Assembly: GCA_905250885.1 (NCBI GenBank)
Contig: CAJNOQ010002932.1
Coordinates: 1 to 22,097 of the forward strand
DNA: 22,097 bases
Source: Didymodactylos carnosus
Taxonomy: Eukaryota; Rotifera; Eurotatoria; Philodinida; Philodinidae
Direction of reading: 5' to 3'
Each line of letters opens with the position of its first letter. Positions within the stretch are counted from its first letter, which is position 1. Position numbers and translations under genes: made by a program. Shown one piece after another: positions 21,258 to 22,097 of this stretch. The notes beneath the pieces are model-generated. The model had not been told where the DNA came from. It did no database searches and was given only the letters and a program-made list of their open reading frames with translations.

Positions 21258-21285
21258 CTGATGAAGTTGTAAACTACAACGAAAC
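21258..21285 (+). ncRNA. Hammerhead-ribozyme-like core motif
   Basis: CTGATGA (21258-21264), one A, a perfect 6-bp stem GTTGTA/TACAAC (21266-21271 and 21275-21280) with a 3-nt loop, then GAAAC (21281-21285). This is the conserved hammerhead order: CUGAUGA, stem II, GAAA. GTTAC follows, so AACGTT could form a very short or intermolecular stem III, as reported for minimal hammerheads of Penelope-like retroelements. Against it: the extra A before stem II, and no convincing stem I partner near TATTCGT. It could be a relic of a retroelement. Confidence 0.35.
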
Positions 21286-21343
21286 GTTACACACTACAAA
21301 AGATTTAAATTATAACATCTTTTCATCTGGAAGAGAAATTAAA

Positions 21344-21619
21344 ATGTCTACAAAATTATTAAAGTCAGTGCTAAGTGTGACTGATATTCTGGAAAAAGCG
21401 ATGTTAACAGGATATTCGATATTAAAAAATGCCAACAGACTAGAACGATCGGTTCAAACAGCTTGTAATGATTTAATGTCGGTTCGACACTTTCGAATGA
21501 CCTCTGCTGAAAAGGCGATTTTTTTACTTCTTCTCTTTCTGCGTTTCATATTGTATATTAATTCAAATAATTTGATCTCAAAGTTCCAATCAGAACTACC
21601 TCGTTTATCATTGTTTTGA
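21344..21619 (+). CDS. Uncharacterised 91-aa ORF
   Basis: ATG in a good AAAATG context opens a 91-codon frame ending in TGA. The first 60 residues are amphipathic and basic (L-L-K-S-V-L-S-V-T-D-I-L-E-K-A, then N-A-N-R-L-E-R-S-V-Q-T-A). A hydrophobic run follows (A-I-F-L-L-L-L-F-L-R-F-I-L-Y-I). That run is encoded by a T/C-rich tract that may instead be intronic, so the C-terminus is doubtful. It begins 59 nt after the hammerhead-like motif. No family recognised; it may be a chance ORF or a retroelement fragment. Confidence 0.25.
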   Translation: MSTKLLKSVLSVTDILEKAMLTGYSILKNANRLERSVQTACNDLMSVRHFRMTSAEKAIFLLLLFLRFILYINSNNLISKFQSELPRLSLF

Positions 21620-21641
21620 TTTCTTTTTCTTGTATTTCACG

Positions 21642-21830
21642 ATGCCATTCGAAAATACAACGGTACCCTATGTACAGTTCATCGGAAAACAACAGAAAAT
21701 ATCTAGGAAAAATTACACAACTGCACCAAAGATTTTTATGACACACTGCATTGACGGTAGCTCGCAAATAATACAGAAATATTATGTAGAGCATGTTACT
21801 CCAGGCTGGTTCGAAAAATGGATTGCATAA
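21642..21830 (+). CDS. Uncharacterised 62-aa ORF
   Basis: From ATG 21642, 62 codons to TAA 21828-21830, beginning M-P-F-E-N-T-T-V-P-Y-V-Q-F and ending T-P-G-W-F-E-K-W-I-A. The composition is protein-like, with no signal peptide or membrane segment. It starts 22 nt after the stop of the 91-aa ORF in another frame; the two could be exons or a frameshifted single gene, but I found no convincing splice pair. A further open piece at about 21870-21943 (M-D-T-E-I-Q-K-E-N) follows in another frame. Family unknown. Confidence 0.25.
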   Translation: MPFENTTVPYVQFIGKQQKISRKNYTTAPKIFMTHCIDGSSQIIQKYYVEHVTPGWFEKWIA

Positions 21831-21943
21831 GAGGATCGATAACAACAACGCAATGCTTGTGTAGTGTTGAGGCAATGGACACAGAAATCCAAAAAGAAAA
21901 CTTTATCGAAACCATGTTACCATCCCAGGAAATATTAGATTAA

Positions 21944-22097
21944 ATATTTTACCATTTTTATGCGATTTATCTAACGAGGGAAGGTCCCCAACTGGCAAAT
22001 CGCTTTTTATCCCTTTTCTAGTGGACAATAGGTAATCGACTATGCTGAATCCGAATATCATAGTGGCTTGGGCAGTTAGGCCTTATAAGATCCGGTT
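21944..22097. other. Window end with possible fourth repeat fragment
   Basis: TAGGTAATCGACTATGCTGA near 22030 resembles GGGTAATCGACCATGCTGA near 18566, in the spacer region of the inverted copies. No gene is visible. Confidence 0.35.

Noticed and set aside
1..22097. Search by eye for tRNA, rRNA, CRISPR arrays and bacterial operon signals.
   Set aside because: No tRNA B-box with cloverleaf, no rRNA core, no regularly spaced repeats with unique spacers and no operon structure were seen.

Overview
This is an AT-rich animal-type (eukaryotic) window with short GT-AG introns (mostly 55-97 nt, plus two long ones of 445 and 945 nt), decayed gene copies and many non-autonomous repeats. A rotifer, perhaps bdelloid, would fit: a bacterial-type gene and a fungal-type gene, both carrying introns, sit among pseudogenes and foldback elements. 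That placement is inference from style, not from a marker gene.

Layout. 1-6265 has no recognisable gene. It holds an array of AAGATTCTTATAAG-type palindromes, three long inverted repeats (about 1030-1412, 2565-3335, 4638-5392), a GAACGGG-rich cluster and a GAGTC-rich repeat. 6266-8716 (+) is the best gene of the window: three exons that join in frame into a 479-residue protein with a His/Cys pair like clan CD (caspase/gingipain-fold) cysteine peptidases, matching what I remember of a bacterial family. 9814-10520 (+) is a dead Nudix hydrolase (NUDT7/NUDT8 type). 11448-13867 (+) is a series of decayed protein-coding fragments of unknown family, interrupted by a GTAAGTCCATAACG repeat cluster. 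14212-14460 (-) is a chitin-binding type 2 (CBM14) exon lacking its expected first and last cysteines.

15030-17754 (-) is a seven-exon MFS hexose transporter of the fungal type with a 126-residue tail. It carries an apparent 1-nt frame loss at one splice junction and about 96 nt of foreign, repeat-like sequence with a stop codon in TM7. A different splice choice would bypass both lesions at the cost of conserved residues, so it is either a recent pseudogene or a gene with altered splicing. 17755-22097 is mostly repeats: one family at 18.2-18.85, 20.4-20.7 and perhaps 22.0 kb, a large AT hairpin at 19.5 kb, a hammerhead-ribozyme-like core at 21258-21285, and two short ORFs of unknown nature.

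The genes do not form a pathway or operon. The window reads as accessory sequence in which acquired genes and gene copies are eroding among repeats. The main results are the reassembled three-exon peptidase-like gene, the damaged transporter, and the hammerhead-like motif.
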